A stretch of DNA of 64,000 bases from Nonomuraea typhae (GTDB taxonomy: Bacteria; Actinomycetota; Actinomycetes; Streptosporangiales; Streptosporangiaceae), in NCBI RefSeq assembly GCF_009760925.1, contig NZ_VRLV01000001.1, positions 1,178,001-1,242,000 on the forward strand, written 5' to 3'. Below, one piece after another: positions 7,695-17,069 of this stretch. Within the stretch, counting starts at the first letter, position 1. Every line of letters starts with the position of its first letter. Position numbers and translations under genes: made by a program. The notes below the pieces were generated by a model. That model did no database searches and had not been told where the DNA came from. It worked only from the letters and a program-made list of their open reading frames with translations.

Positions 7695-8915
7695 ATGGAC
7701 GCGAACGAGCCTCGCGAGCAGGGCTGGACCCAGTTCGGCGCCAAGCCGCCGGCCGCCGGGGGCTTCCCCCAGCAGGACACGGCGATCCTGGCCCCACCGC
7801 CCCCGCCGCCGGCGGAGGGGAAGAAGACGGGATTCACCGGGGGGCAGAAGGCAATCGCCGGACTCGCCCTGGCGGCCATGGCGCTGGGCGGGGGCGTCGC
7901 GGGGGCGGCCATCGCCAACGCCTTCCAGGCGCCGCAGATCGTGCAGTCGGCGCCGAGCCCGTCGTTCAAGCCGGCCGCCAACGCGATGACCATCGCCGAC
8001 GTGGCCACCAAGGTGCAGCCGTCGGTCGTCATGATCCAGGGCCGCCAGGCCGGCGGCTCGGGGGTCGTGCTGTCCAAGGACGGCCTCATCCTCACCAACA
8101 ACCACGTCGTCGCCGCCAACGGCCAGGGCGGCGAGCTGTCGGTCAAGTTCAGCGACGGCAAGACCGCCAAGGCCACCGTCGTGGGCACCGACCCGTCCAC
8201 GGACCTGGCCGTGATCCGCGCCGAGGGCGTCTCCGGCCTGGTTCCGGCCGAGCTCGGTGACAGCGACCAGCTGAAGGTCGGCGACGCCGTACTCGCGATC
8301 GGCAGCCCGCTCGGCCTCGACGGCACCGTCACCTCCGGCATCGTCAGCGCACTCGACCGCACGCTGAACGTCGGCGGCGAGCAGCAGCAGATGCCGCCCG
8401 GCTGGGGCCAGGGCCAGGGCCAGGACTCCGCGCCGCCCGCCACGATCGGCGGCGCCATCCAGACCGACGCCTCGATCAACTCCGGCAACTCCGGCGGCGC
8501 GCTGGTGAACGCGGCCGGTCAGCTCGTCGGCATCAACACCGCGATCGCCACCAACGGCAGCAACGGCAGCATCGGCCTCGGCTTCGCCATCCCGGTGAAC
8601 ACCGCCAAGCAGGTCGCCGACCAGCTGAGCACCGACGGCAAGGTACGGCATGCCTTCCTGGGGGTGAGCGTGACCGACGCCACCGGCGACGTGCCCGGGG
8701 CGCTGGTGCGCCAGGTGACCGCCGGCAGCCCCGCCGCCAAGGCCGGACTGAAAGAAGGCGACCTCATCACCAGGATCGGCGACAAGGCCGTCGATGGTGG
8801 AGATACTGTGGTCGGACAGGTCAGAGGTTTCAAACCGGGCCAACAGGTCAAGATCACATATATGAGGGGCGGGACGCAGAGCGAAGCGACCGTTACTCTC
8901 GAAGAGAAGAAATAG
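7695..8915 (+). CDS. HtrA/DegP-like membrane-anchored serine protease with PDZ domain
   Basis: A 406-residue envelope protease. Residues 1-50 are a Pro-rich cytoplasmic segment and 52-75 a single transmembrane anchor. The trypsin-like domain has its triad in TNNHVV (H137), DPSTDLAVI (D170) and NSGNSGGA (S266). The C-terminal PDZ domain covers about 305-400 (FLGVSVTDA...GSPAAKAGLKEGDLI). A Gln/Gly/Pro loop at 229-248 is inserted in the protease domain. I chose ATG 7695 because AGGGAG (7683-7688) is correctly spaced; an upstream TTG at 7656 would add 13 residues. A direct repeat upstream suggests stress control. Confidence 0.93.
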   Translation: MDANEPREQGWTQFGAKPPAAGGFPQQDTAILAPPPPPPAEGKKTGFTGGQKAIAGLALAAMALGGGVAGAAIANAFQAPQIVQSAPSPSFKPAANAMTIADVATKVQPSVVMIQGRQAGGSGVVLSKDGLILTNNHVVAANGQGGELSVKFSDGKTAKATVVGTDPSTDLAVIRAEGVSGLVPAELGDSDQLKVGDAVLAIGSPLGLDGTVTSGIVSALDRTLNVGGEQQQMPPGWGQGQGQDSAPPATIGGAIQTDASINSGNSGGALVNAAGQLVGINTAIATNGSNGSIGLGFAIPVNTAKQVADQLSTDGKVRHAFLGVSVTDATGDVPGALVRQVTAGSPAAKAGLKEGDLITRIGDKAVDGGDTVVGQVRGFKPGQQVKITYMRGGTQSEATVTLEEKK

Positions 8916-9024
8916 AGCCCCCTCACGGACGGGTGCGCCGTCGAGATCGCTGCGGACTCGGCGGCGCACCCCACCCGTTGGTACGGCCGGGCGGGCGGTG
9001 CCCCCGTTTCCGCCCGCCGTACCG

Positions 9025-9765
9025 TCAGGAGAAGCGACGGCCCTCGTCGCGCCGGTAGGCCCAGACGGCGAGGGCGGCGATGACCACGGTCCAGACGGCC
9101 AGGGACGCCAGCGCGACGGGGTCGGGCGATATCCCGGCGATGGCCCACCACATCAGCTCGCCGCTGCCCCGGCTGGGCAGGTAGAGCGAGAGGGTCTGGA
9201 CGAAGCCGGGCATCGCCTGGATCGGCAGCAGGATTCCGCCCAGGATGGCCAGGGGGAAGAAGGCCACCTGGGAGACCGCGATCGCCGCCTTCGACGACAT
9301 CATGAAGCCGACGAACAGGCCGAGCAGCATGAAGGGCAGCGAGGCCGCCACGAGCGTCAGCAGGGCCAGTCCCAGGGTGGCCGGGGTGAGCCGGGCCTCG
9401 CTGAACGCCAGCGCGATCACCACCACGGGGATCACCGACAACCACATGCCGGCCAGGGACGACAGGATGCGCCCGGCGAAGCGGGGCAGCGGCCCTGCCG
9501 GCAGCGTGCGCAGGTAGGGGTTCCACGGCTGCTCGCGGTCCTGCGAGACCGTGATCGACAAGGAGATCACGGCCGAGGACAGCGCGCCCAGGAGCATCAT
9601 GGAGCCGGTGGCGCGGGTGGCGGCGGCCGGGTCGTCCCCGGCGAAGGGGATCACGAAGGCCAGCATGCTGACCGCGGGGAAGAAGGCGCTGGCCACCAGG
9701 CCGATGGGGACCCGCAACTGCTCGATCATCAGGTAACGGGTGTGGGCCAGGGTCAGGCTGGACAT
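9025..9765 (-). CDS. ABC-2 type transporter permease
   Basis: A 246-residue membrane protein with about six helices, including LLGALSSAVISLSITVSQDRE and a C-terminal segment with ILGGILLPIQAMPGFVQTLSLYLPSRG typical of ABC-2 permeases. It follows its ATPase gene by 11 bp. The pair probably exports a small lipid, peptide or drug; the substrate is unknown. It is the last gene of a four-gene operon reading leftward from 11589. Confidence 0.85.
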   Translation of the reverse strand: MSSLTLAHTRYLMIEQLRVPIGLVASAFFPAVSMLAFVIPFAGDDPAAATRATGSMMLLGALSSAVISLSITVSQDREQPWNPYLRTLPAGPLPRFAGRILSSLAGMWLSVIPVVVIALAFSEARLTPATLGLALLTLVAASLPFMLLGLFVGFMMSSKAAIAVSQVAFFPLAILGGILLPIQAMPGFVQTLSLYLPSRGSGELMWWAIAGISPDPVALASLAVWTVVIAALAVWAYRRDEGRRFS

Positions 9766-9776
9766 CGCTCGCCTCC

Positions 9777-10658
9777 TCAGGCTGCGCCAGGGGTCTGGGC
9801 GGTCAGGGTGAGGAACGCCTCCTCCAGGGAGGTCGGGCGGATCTCCAGCCCGGAGAACGGGGCCCCGCTGGTGACCAGCGCCACCACGAGCCGGTCGGGA
9901 TCATGGGTGACCAGATGCGTCCGCTCGCCCTCCCGCTCGGCGGACAGGACGCCGGGCAGCTCCGGCAGCAGCGGCGCCACCAGCGAGATCTTGTGGACGC
10001 CGACCATCTCGCGCACCGCCCGCACGGTGTCGTCGGCCAGCACCCGCCCGCCGCCCACGACGACGACGCGCTGCGCCAGCGCCTCGACCTCCTCCAGGTA
10101 GTGGCTGGTCAGCAGCACGGTGCCGCCCTCGTCGTGAAAGGCGCGGATGCCCTCCCAGAGGGTACGGCGGGCCTCGACGTCCAGCCCGGTGGTGGGTTCG
10201 TCGAGGAAGACCATGCGCGGCCGGCCGGCGAAGGCCAGCGCCACGGCCAGGCGGCGCTTCTGGCCGCCGGACAGCCCGCCCACCTGGCGGCGCTCCAGCC
10301 CGGTGAGGCCGAAGCGCTCCAGGAGTTCGCCCTTGGCCAGGGCCTTCGGGTAGTGGCGGGTGACGAAGCCGACGATCTCGCCCACGCGCAGGGCCTCGGG
10401 CAGGCCGGTCTCCTGCGGGGTGACGCCGATGCCGCGCCGTGCCACGGGGTCGGCGGGGGAGCCGCCGAGCAGCTCGACCGTGCCGGAGGTCGGGCGGCGC
10501 AGGCCGACGAAGAGGTTGATCAGCGTGGACTTGCCGGCGCCGTTGGGCCCGAGCAGGCCGACCAGCTCGCCGGGGCGGATCTCGATCGAGACGCGGTCCA
10601 GCGCGAGCACGCCGCCGTAGCGGCGGGTGACGTCGATGGTCCTGGCCAGGACGCTCAT
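9777..10658 (-). CDS. ABC transporter ATP-binding protein (drug/lipid export type)
   Basis: A 293-residue ATPase with Walker A GPNGAGKST at 37-45, signature LSGGQKRRLAVALAFAG and Walker B MVFLDEPTTGLD, followed by a C-terminal extension typical of CcmA/DrrA-like export ATPases. Its ATG overlaps the stop of the preceding regulator by 4 nt. It powers the permease encoded next. Confidence 0.92.
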   Translation of the reverse strand: MSVLARTIDVTRRYGGVLALDRVSIEIRPGELVGLLGPNGAGKSTLINLFVGLRRPTSGTVELLGGSPADPVARRGIGVTPQETGLPEALRVGEIVGFVTRHYPKALAKGELLERFGLTGLERRQVGGLSGGQKRRLAVALAFAGRPRMVFLDEPTTGLDVEARRTLWEGIRAFHDEGGTVLLTSHYLEEVEALAQRVVVVGGGRVLADDTVRAVREMVGVHKISLVAPLLPELPGVLSAEREGERTHLVTHDPDRLVVALVTSGAPFSGLEIRPTSLEEAFLTLTAQTPGAA

Positions 10659-10963
10659 GTGGTGCCTCCAGCGTTGTCGAGCAGGGCGCGGATCGCCTTG
10701 GTGTATTCGTCGAAGGCCGCGCGGCCGAGTTTGGTCAGCGCGACGTAGGTGACCGGCGTGCGGCCCTTGTGGGTCTTGACGATCTCCACGTAGCCGGCTT
10801 CCTCGAGCTTGGTGAGGTGCACCGACAGGTTGCCCGCGGTCATGCCGAGCAGGTCCTTCAGCCCGGGGAAGGCCAGCCGGTCGCCAGGGGGCAGCGCGTT
10901 GAGCGTCGCCACGACCTTGAGCCTGGCCTGGGCGTGGATCACGGGGTCGAGCTCGGGGGTCAC
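10655..10963 (-). CDS. Winged-helix transcriptional regulator (ArsR/MarR-like)
   Basis: A 102-residue DNA-binding protein. Residues 13-80 form a winged helix (LKVVATLNALPPGD, LLGMTAGNLSVHLTKLEEAGYVEIVKTHKGRTPVTYVALT) of the single-domain type often encoded with ABC exporters. GTG 10963 overlaps the upstream stop by 4 nt and the protein's own stop overlaps the ATPase start. It probably controls its own operon, perhaps through the TGGTTT/AAACCA inverted repeat at 11613-11631. Confidence 0.85.
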   Translation of the reverse strand: MTPELDPVIHAQARLKVVATLNALPPGDRLAFPGLKDLLGMTAGNLSVHLTKLEEAGYVEIVKTHKGRTPVTYVALTKLGRAAFDEYTKAIRALLDNAGGTT

Positions 10964-11589
10964 CGGCGCCGCCGCCACCACAGCAGGAGACCGGTGACGA
11001 TGACGCCGCCGCCGCCGAGCACGGCCATCAGCAGGTAGATCAGGCCGCCGCCGAGAGAGACGCCGACCACGTCGACCGCCAGAACCCAGGCGCCGAGCAC
11101 GAACAGGGCCCACTCGCCGAAGACGGCGCCGCCCGCGGCGTACATGATGCCGACGGCGAGCATGTAGGAGCCGGTGTAGTACGGGCCGGCCTCCTCGGGC
11201 GGAAGCTGGAGGACGAAGCGGGTGCCGAGGACGCCGACGGCGACCATGGCCAGCATCCAGGTGATGCCGTACATGGCGCCGCGGTGCCCGCTGGAGCCCC
11301 TGACCATCGAGCCGGAGCGGAAGATGGCCATGGTCATGAGCACCAGCGCGATGAGCTGGGTGCCCCAGAGCACGGCCAGGCCGGTCTGCCAGGTGATCGG
11401 CAGCGGGCCGCCCTTGCCGCTGACGCCGGCGCCCAGGAAGAGCACGCCGAAGCCGGCCAGCCAGGCCACGCCCCACGGCAGGTACACCAGCAGCGGATTG
11501 GGGATCAGCAGCCGCAACGTCGCCGCGTGTTGCCGCTCGATCAGCCGGAGCGTCTCCTCCGGGCTCGCGGGGGCCTCGTCGTCCACCAT
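10960..11589 (-). CDS. Uncharacterised membrane protein, first gene of the ABC operon
   Basis: A 209-residue protein with an acidic N-terminus (MVDDEAPASPEETLRLIERQ) and about six transmembrane helices, ending in Trp-Trp-Arg-Arg-Arg-Arg. I do not recognise a named family. Similar small membrane proteins often precede a winged-helix regulator and an ABC-2 exporter in actinomycetes, where they may help the transporter or sense its substrate. The ATG at 11589 has GAGGAG six bases upstream. Confidence 0.7.
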   Translation of the reverse strand: MVDDEAPASPEETLRLIERQHAATLRLLIPNPLLVYLPWGVAWLAGFGVLFLGAGVSGKGGPLPITWQTGLAVLWGTQLIALVLMTMAIFRSGSMVRGSSGHRGAMYGITWMLAMVAVGVLGTRFVLQLPPEEAGPYYTGSYMLAVGIMYAAGGAVFGEWALFVLGAWVLAVDVVGVSLGGGLIYLLMAVLGGGGVIVTGLLLWWRRRR

Positions 11590-11612
11590 GCCAACTCCTC
11601 GCTCATCCAAAC

Positions 11613-11631
11613 TGGTTTGAACTATAAACCA
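11613..11631 (-). promoter_or_regulatory. Inverted repeat in the promoter of the ABC/regulator operon
   Basis: TGGTTT (11613-11618) and AAACCA (11626-11631) are perfect 6-bp arms with a 7-bp spacer, 24 bp upstream of the first gene. Further copies of GGTTT surround it. It is a plausible autoregulatory site for the winged-helix protein. Confidence 0.45.
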
Positions 11632-11668
11632 GAGTGGTTTGCGAAGCAAACTCCCTGCCAAGGGGACG

Positions 11669-13348
11669 TCAACGGCGGGTGAGGGCCTCCGACTGCCACA
11701 GATCGCGGTAGTAACCGGGCACCGCGACCAGCTCGTCGTGGCTGCCACGCTGGATCGCCCGGCCGTGCTCCAGGACGATGATCTCGTCCACCTGCTCCAG
11801 GCCCTTCAGCCGATGCGTGACCAGGAGCGTGGTGCGATCGTGGGTGACGTCCAGCAGGTCGCTCATCAGGGCGTCGGCCGTCTCCTCGTCCAGCGCCTCG
11901 GCCGGCTCGTCCAGCAGCAGCACCTGCGGGTCGTACAGCAGCGCGCGGGCCAGCGACAGGCGCTGGAGCTGGCCGCCGGAGACCGTCCTGCCGTCCTCGC
12001 CGAGCTCGGCGTCCCAGCCGGTCCGCTCCACCCACGTCTCCAGCCGGGCCTCGCGTACGGCTCGCGCCAGGTCGTCGTCGGAGGCGCCGGGGCCGGCCAG
12101 GCGCAGGTTGTCGCGCAGGGGGGCCTGGAAGATGTACGGATCCTGGGTCAGGCCGGTCATCAGCGTCCTGACCTGGTCGGAGTCCAGCTCCTTCAGGTCG
12201 GCGCCGTTGACGCGCACCCGGCCGGACTCCGGCTCCAGCAGCCGCATGAGCGCCGCCAGCACCGTGCTCTTGCCCGCCCCGCTCGGGCCCACCAGGGCCA
12301 GGCGCTTGCCGGGTTCCAGCGTGAACGAGATCCCGTCCACCGCCGGAGGGGCGCCGGGCGCGTGCCGTACGACGAGGTCCTCGACCTCGACCGTCAGCGG
12401 CCCGGCGGGGAGCGCGGCCGGTCGCGCGGGCTCGGTGACGGCCGGCGCCGCGGCGCGCACCTCGCGCAGGCGGCGCAGCGCCCCCGTGATGCCCGCCAGG
12501 CGCTCGCCCGCCGCGGCCAGCGGCAGCACCGGCTCGAACGACACCAGCGCCGTCAGCGCCAGCACCGCCGTCGCCACCGTGTCCGCGCCGGCCGCCTGGG
12601 CCACCAGCACGATCGCCACCACCGTGAGCCCCTGCACCAGCGTGCCGACGCCCAGCGAGCTCGCGTGCACGCGGGCCTGCCGGCGTTCGAGAGCGGCCAG
12701 GTCGGCGTCGGCGTCCATCGCCTTGGCCAGCGCCCGCTCGCCCGCGCCGTAGGCGGCCAGGTCGGCCGCGCCGTGCACCAGGTCGGCCACCCGCTCGGCC
12801 AGCGCCGCCCTGGCCGGGGCCAGCCGGGCCGACCACCTGCGGGCCGCCGCCGCCGTGCCCGCCGGGAGCGCCAGACCGGCCACCAGCAGCCCGGCCAGCA
12901 GCACCAGCGCGGCCAGCGGCGCCACCGTCAGCGCGATCACCACCGCCGCCACACCGGTGACCAGCGCCGCCGCGGCGGGAAGGAAACAGCGCACCAGCAG
13001 GTCCTGGACGGCCTCGGTGTCGTCCACCATGCGGCTGAGCAGGTCGGCCCCGCCGTGCCGCGGGCGCTGCGGCGGGATCAGCGCGTCGTAGAGCCGCTCC
13101 CTGGTCTGCGCCTGGGCCCGCAGCGCCACGTCGTGGCCGGTCAGCCGCTCGGCGTAGCGGAAGACGCCCCGGCTGGTGGCGAAGGCGCGCACGCCCACGA
13201 TCGCCACGCTCAGCGCGGCCAGCGACGGCTGCTCGGCGGCACGCGTGATCAGCCACGCGGCGGCGGCGATCAGGCCCAGCCCGGCCAGCTCGGCCGCGGC
13301 CCCGGCCAGCACCGCCCACACCAGGCGCAGCCCCATCCGCCGGTTCAC
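11669..13348 (-). CDS. cydC: ABC transporter CydC, cytochrome bd assembly
   Basis: A 559-residue half-transporter with six N-terminal membrane helices and an ATPase domain ([34 protein letters not shown]). CydC and CydD form a heterodimeric exporter needed for cytochrome bd assembly; studied pairs export thiols or handle heme. The GTG start overlaps the cydD stop by 4 nt, so the genes are coupled. It is the last gene of cydABDC and ends about 80 bp from the ABC operon upstream region. Confidence 0.93.
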   Translation of the reverse strand: MNRRMGLRLVWAVLAGAAAELAGLGLIAAAAWLITRAAEQPSLAALSVAIVGVRAFATSRGVFRYAERLTGHDVALRAQAQTRERLYDALIPPQRPRHGGADLLSRMVDDTEAVQDLLVRCFLPAAAALVTGVAAVVIALTVAPLAALVLLAGLLVAGLALPAGTAAAARRWSARLAPARAALAERVADLVHGAADLAAYGAGERALAKAMDADADLAALERRQARVHASSLGVGTLVQGLTVVAIVLVAQAAGADTVATAVLALTALVSFEPVLPLAAAGERLAGITGALRRLREVRAAAPAVTEPARPAALPAGPLTVEVEDLVVRHAPGAPPAVDGISFTLEPGKRLALVGPSGAGKSTVLAALMRLLEPESGRVRVNGADLKELDSDQVRTLMTGLTQDPYIFQAPLRDNLRLAGPGASDDDLARAVREARLETWVERTGWDAELGEDGRTVSGGQLQRLSLARALLYDPQVLLLDEPAEALDEETADALMSDLLDVTHDRTTLLVTHRLKGLEQVDEIIVLEHGRAIQRGSHDELVAVPGYYRDLWQSEALTRR

Positions 13349-15090
13349 CGGGCCTCCCTCACAGTCGCGTCCGCCGAGTCCGCTGAACCCGCCGAGTCCG
13401 CCGAATCCGCCGAGCCCACTGAACCCGCCGATCCCGCCGCTCTCTCGCCGTCTCCCGGAGATCCGGCGGTGTCGGCGACCACCCGGCCGCCGTGGATGCG
13501 GATCACCCGGTCGGCCAGCTCGATCATGGCGGGCCGATGCGCGACGATGACCGCGGTGCGCCCCTCGGCCAGGGCGGCGGTGGCCGCCACGACCGCGGCC
13601 TCGCTGCGCCCGTCCAGCCGGGCGGTCGGCTCGTCGAGCAGCAGCACCGTGGCCCCGGGGCGGCAGAAGGCGCGGGCCAGGGCGATGCGCTGGCGCTGCC
13701 CGGCGGAGAAGTTCGCGCCCCGCTCGCCGACCTGGGTGTCGTAGCCCTCGGGCAGCGCCTCGATGAAGTCCCCGGCGTGGGCGGCCGCGGCGGCCCGCCG
13801 TACCTCTGCGAGGGGGGCGCCGGGCGCGCCGAGGCGGATGTTCTCGGCGACGGAGGCGGCGAACAGGTGCGGGCGCTGCGGCACGAACGCCAGCTCGGCA
13901 CCGGGGCTCGGCTCCCTGCCGTCCACCAGCACGCGGCCGGAGGAGGGGGTGACGAAGCCGAGCACCAGGTGCAGCAGCGTGCTCTTGCCGCCCCCGCTCT
14001 CGCCCACGAGCGCGACCCGCTCGCCGGGCGCGATGACCAGCGAGACGTCCTCCAGCGCGGCGTCCTCGCGGCCCGGGTAGCGCACGGTGACGTTCTCCAG
14101 CCGGATCTCGGGCGGCCGCGCGCCGGGCCGGGCCGCCGCCCGCGCGGGCGCGGGGGACGCCTTCTCGTCGAGGACGGCGAAGGCGGCGTCGGCGGCGGCG
14201 ACCCCCTCCATGGAGGCGTGGAAGCGGGTCCCCATCATCCGCAGCGGCAGGTACGCCTCGGGCGCCAGCAGCAGGACCAGCAGCGCCGTGGTGAGGTCGA
14301 GGGTGCCGCCGAGCAGCCGCAGGCCGACCGGGACGGCCACGAGCGCCAGGGACAGCGACGCGCACAGCTCCAGCACCAGCGACGACAGGAACGCCACCCG
14401 CAGCGTCCGCATGGTGGCGCCCCGGTGGGCGTCGGCGACCTGCCGGATGACGTTCGCCTGGTAGCGGGCGCGGCCGAAGGCACGCAGCGTGGGCAGCCCG
14501 CGCACCACGTCGAGGAAGTGCCCGCCGAGCCGGGCCAGGGCGTGGAACTGGCGCTCGGTGGCGGCCTTGGTGTGCATGCCGACCAGCGCCCCGAAGATCG
14601 GGATGAGCGGCAGCGTGACCAGCACGATCACGGCGCTGGCCAGGTCGGCGGCGAACAGCCGGACGAGCACGGCCAGCGGCACCACGGCGGCCACCGCCAT
14701 CGCGGGCAGGTAGCCGGTCAGGTAGGGGTCGAGCCGGTCGAGCCCGCGCCCGGCCAGCGTGACGAGCTCGCCGGAGCGACGGCCGGCCAGGCGCGCGGGT
14801 CCCATCTCCTGCAGCCGTCCGAGCAGCCGCTCGCGCAGCGCGGACTTCACCCCGGTCGCGGTACGGCCGGCGAAGACGCCCTGGCTCCACCCGAGCAGCG
14901 CCCGCAGTCCGACGACCAGCGCCAGCACGCCGAGCGCGGCCAGGGTGAACCGGCCGGACAACACTCCGGCCAGCAGCTCGGCCTGGACGAGCACGAGCAG
15001 CCCGGCAAGGACGGCGGCGACCAGGGTGACGGCCAGGTGCCGGCGTACCGACTGCTCGGCCCGCATGAGGCGCAGGAGATCCTTGTGCAC
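13345..15090 (-). CDS. cydD: ABC transporter CydD, cytochrome bd assembly
   Basis: A 581-residue half-transporter paired with CydC. The membrane domain covers about 15-310 and includes TRAxGRARYQ-like CydD features ([14 protein letters not shown]). The ATPase has [24 protein letters not shown] and [12 protein letters not shown]. The C-terminal ~35 residues are a Ser/Ala/Gly/Asp tail encoded by a 9-bp tandem repeat (13373-13435), absent from ordinary CydD as far as I recall. GTG 15090 lies 9 bp after cydB. Confidence 0.93.
   Translation of the reverse strand: MHKDLLRLMRAEQSVRRHLAVTLVAAVLAGLLVLVQAELLAGVLSGRFTLAALGVLALVVGLRALLGWSQGVFAGRTATGVKSALRERLLGRLQEMGPARLAGRRSGELVTLAGRGLDRLDPYLTGYLPAMAVAAVVPLAVLVRLFAADLASAVIVLVTLPLIPIFGALVGMHTKAATERQFHALARLGGHFLDVVRGLPTLRAFGRARYQANVIRQVADAHRGATMRTLRVAFLSSLVLELCASLSLALVAVPVGLRLLGGTLDLTTALLVLLLAPEAYLPLRMMGTRFHASMEGVAAADAAFAVLDEKASPAPARAAARPGARPPEIRLENVTVRYPGREDAALEDVSLVIAPGERVALVGESGGGKSTLLHLVLGFVTPSSGRVLVDGREPSPGAELAFVPQRPHLFAASVAENIRLGAPGAPLAEVRRAAAAAHAGDFIEALPEGYDTQVGERGANFSAGQRQRIALARAFCRPGATVLLLDEPTARLDGRSEAAVVAATAALAEGRTAVIVAHRPAMIELADRVIRIHGGRVVADTAGSPGDGERAAGSAGSVGSADSADSAGSADSADATVREAR
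13373..13435 (-). repeat. 9-bp tandem repeat in the 3' end of cydD
   Basis: Seven in-frame 9-bp units resembling GCCGAGTCC (plus-strand reading) encode a Ser-Ala-Asp/Gly tripeptide pattern. The array keeps the reading frame and probably arose by slippage; it may vary in copy number between strains. Confidence 0.75.
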
Positions 15091-15099
15091 GAAGGTCCT

Positions 15100-15819
15100 C
15101 TAGAAGAATGACGGGGCAGGGGCGGCTCGCCGGAAGGTTCGCCAGACCCATACTTGCGCGCCCACCATGACCGGCGCGAAAGGCAACACCATGAAACTCA
15201 GCACACTCAGCGTAGAACCGGGTGCGGTCGCCCCCAGGAGGTGGGGTGCGGCTGCGGCCAGCAGCGCGATGACGGGCGCGGCGGCGGCCAGGCCGGTGAG
15301 CAGGAACCCGCGGGCCTTCCCGCCCTCTCGCCAGGCGAGGAAGGCCCGGCCGTGGAGGGCGAACAGCGCGGTGGTCACCAGGCCGAGGGCGAGGCCGAGC
15401 GGGTGGAGGGGCGAGGCGGTGAAGCCGGTGGCGGCCGAGTACAGCGCGACGCCCCATCCGGCCGACAGCCCGAGCGAGCCCAGGCTGATCATGACGTCCC
15501 AGAAGGAGCGCCCGAGGCGGCGCCGGAACCAGAGCCCGGCGTCGCGAACCACCCAGGCCAGCAGCATGACCACGACGATGGGGTAGAGCCCGAAGAGCAC
15601 CTCGCCCTCGAGCATGGGGTAGACGCCGAACAACGTGCCGGCCACCGCGACCAGCCACACCTCGTTGGCCAGCACGAAGGGCGCCATGGAGGAGACCATG
15701 TGGTCCCTGCGCTCCTGCGGGCGGCCGAACATGAGCAGGCCGACGCCGAGGTCGAAGCCTTCGAGGGCGAAGTAGCCGGTCAGCAGGACGGCGAAGATGA
15801 CGAACCAGATCAGTTCCAT
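15100..15819 (-). CDS. cydB: Cytochrome bd oxidase subunit II (CydB), compact form
   Basis: A 239-residue membrane protein encoded 10 bp after cydA. The family N-terminus is clear (ALEGFDLGVGLL, then LANEVWLVAVAGTLFGVYP) and so is the C-terminal MVLPFAPVMVGAQVWVWRTF. Ordinary CydB is about 335-380 residues; about 100 residues, probably two or more helices from the middle, are absent. No frameshift is evident, because the remaining sequence runs as continuous membrane segments. With the short CydA it suggests a distinct bd subfamily. A short assembly artefact is unlikely but not excluded. Confidence 0.88.
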   Translation of the reverse strand: MELIWFVIFAVLLTGYFALEGFDLGVGLLMFGRPQERRDHMVSSMAPFVLANEVWLVAVAGTLFGVYPMLEGEVLFGLYPIVVVMLLAWVVRDAGLWFRRRLGRSFWDVMISLGSLGLSAGWGVALYSAATGFTASPLHPLGLALGLVTTALFALHGRAFLAWREGGKARGFLLTGLAAAAPVIALLAAAAPHLLGATAPGSTLSVLSFMVLPFAPVMVGAQVWVWRTFRRAAPAPSFF

Positions 15820-15829
15820 GGGAGGGCTC

Positions 15830-17002
15830 CTAGATGCCGCTCATGACGGGCTCGCGCGGCTGCTCCGCCGGGGCGGCGCCGAGGGCCAGGTCGGTGGTGC
15901 CGCGCCGGACCGCGCGGGCGATGAGCACGTAGTCGGCGACGGCCAGCAGGCCGAGCACGCCGGCGAATCCGATGAGCGAGGCGGTGATCATGCCGGGGGT
16001 CAGGCCGGGTGACATGGCGTCGGCGACGGTGAGCTTCTGCCAGATCATCCAGGGCTGGCGGCCCATCTCGCGGGCCACCCAGCCGCAGATGGCGGCGATG
16101 AAGGGCAGGGGCGTGAGCAGCATGACGATCGGGTGGGTCCAGCGCCAGCGCGGCAGCCAGTGGATCAGCGGCAGCAGGAAGAACAGCAGCACGAACGTCA
16201 GGAGGTCGCCGATGAGCATCATGACGGCCAGGCCGGTGCCCGCGCCCGGGTTGCCGTCGAACTTGCCGACCTCGATGACGCCGAACTGGGCGTAGCCGAA
16301 GCCGACGGCGACCATGCCGCCGGCCACGGCGAGGATGACGCCGGCGCGCATCGACTTGGTGAACAGCTCGTGCTCGTGGGTGCGCCGCCTGAGCTGGTAG
16401 GCGCTGGCCGCGGCCATGACCATGCCGCCGGTGAGCAGGGCGGCGCCGATGACGTGCGGCATCGCGAAGATCAGGGTCTTGTTGGTGAGCAGGGCGCCGA
16501 AGTCGACCAGTTCCATCCGGTCGCCGTTGACGACGGCGCCCGCCGGGTTCTGCAGGAAGGAGTTGGCGACCATGATGAAGAACGCGCTGGCGAAGGCGGT
16601 CAGGGTGACGAGCCAGATGCAGGCCAGGTGGAGCCACTTGGGCAGCCGGTGCCAGCCGAAGATCCACAGGCCGAGGAACGTCGACTCCAGGAAGAACGCC
16701 ACCAGCGTCTCCATGGCCAGCGGCGCCCCGAAGACGTCGCCGGCGTAGTGGGACAGCCCGCCCCACGACAGCCCGAACTGGAACTCCATCACCAGCCCGG
16801 TCACGATGCCCAGGGCGTAGTTGATCACATAGATCTGGCCCCAGAAGCGGGTCATTCCCTCGTGCAGCCGCTTGCCCGACAGCACCCACCGCGTGTTGAG
16901 GACGGCCACCACCGGCGCCAGCCCCAGCGTGAGCACGACGAACAGGAAGTGCAGGCTGCCCGTCAGCGCGAACTGCAGCCGCGCCAGGTCCAGTGCCTCC
17001 AT
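15830..17002 (-). CDS. cydA: Cytochrome bd oxidase subunit I (CydA), lacking the Q loop
   Basis: A 390-residue quinol-oxidase-like subunit that reduces O2 to water. Heme ligands match E. coli: H18 (H19, high-spin heme), H183 (H186) and Met 261/262 (M393, b558). The proton-channel region MEFQFG...SHYAGDVFGAPLA and the motif GRQPW (R315) are also present. Between helices 6 and 7 only about 20 residues (240-259) remain, whereas E. coli has about 130 forming the quinol-binding Q loop; the lysine and glutamate that bind quinol there have no counterpart. I chose ATG 17002 (GATGG upstream) because upstream codons are Arg/Ser/Cys-rich and not conserved. It is the first gene of cydABDC, opposite a PadR regulator. 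Confidence 0.92.
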   Translation of the reverse strand: MEALDLARLQFALTGSLHFLFVVLTLGLAPVVAVLNTRWVLSGKRLHEGMTRFWGQIYVINYALGIVTGLVMEFQFGLSWGGLSHYAGDVFGAPLAMETLVAFFLESTFLGLWIFGWHRLPKWLHLACIWLVTLTAFASAFFIMVANSFLQNPAGAVVNGDRMELVDFGALLTNKTLIFAMPHVIGAALLTGGMVMAAASAYQLRRRTHEHELFTKSMRAGVILAVAGGMVAVGFGYAQFGVIEVGKFDGNPGAGTGLAVMMLIGDLLTFVLLFFLLPLIHWLPRWRWTHPIVMLLTPLPFIAAICGWVAREMGRQPWMIWQKLTVADAMSPGLTPGMITASLIGFAGVLGLLAVADYVLIARAVRRGTTDLALGAAPAEQPREPVMSGI

Positions 17003-17031
17003 GATGCTTCCATCTCGTTGTAGTTGTGTCT

Positions 17032-17069
17032 GCCTACATATAGAGAGCCTACATGTAGACTGCCTACAT
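17032..17069. promoter_or_regulatory. Three 15-bp-spaced GCCTACAT repeats between cydA and padR
   Basis: GCCTACAT occurs at 17032, 17047 and 17062, each exactly 15 bp apart. The middle copy is part of the perfect palindrome CTACATGTAG (17049-17058). PadR-family proteins typically bind ATGT/ACAT-containing dyads, so this is the probable operator of the adjacent PadR gene and may control the cyd operon as well. Confidence 0.6.

Noticed and set aside
13492..15111. A 539-codon plus-strand frame opposite cydD
   Set aside because: It is rich in Gly, Gln, Arg and His with no motif, and cydD on the other strand has full family conservation.
11669..15658. A 1329-codon open frame on the minus strand spanning cydB, cydD and cydC
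   Set aside because: Only the last 559 codons are CydC. The upstream part is an Arg/Gly/Ala-rich out-of-frame reading of cydD and cydB, a usual effect of very high GC content.
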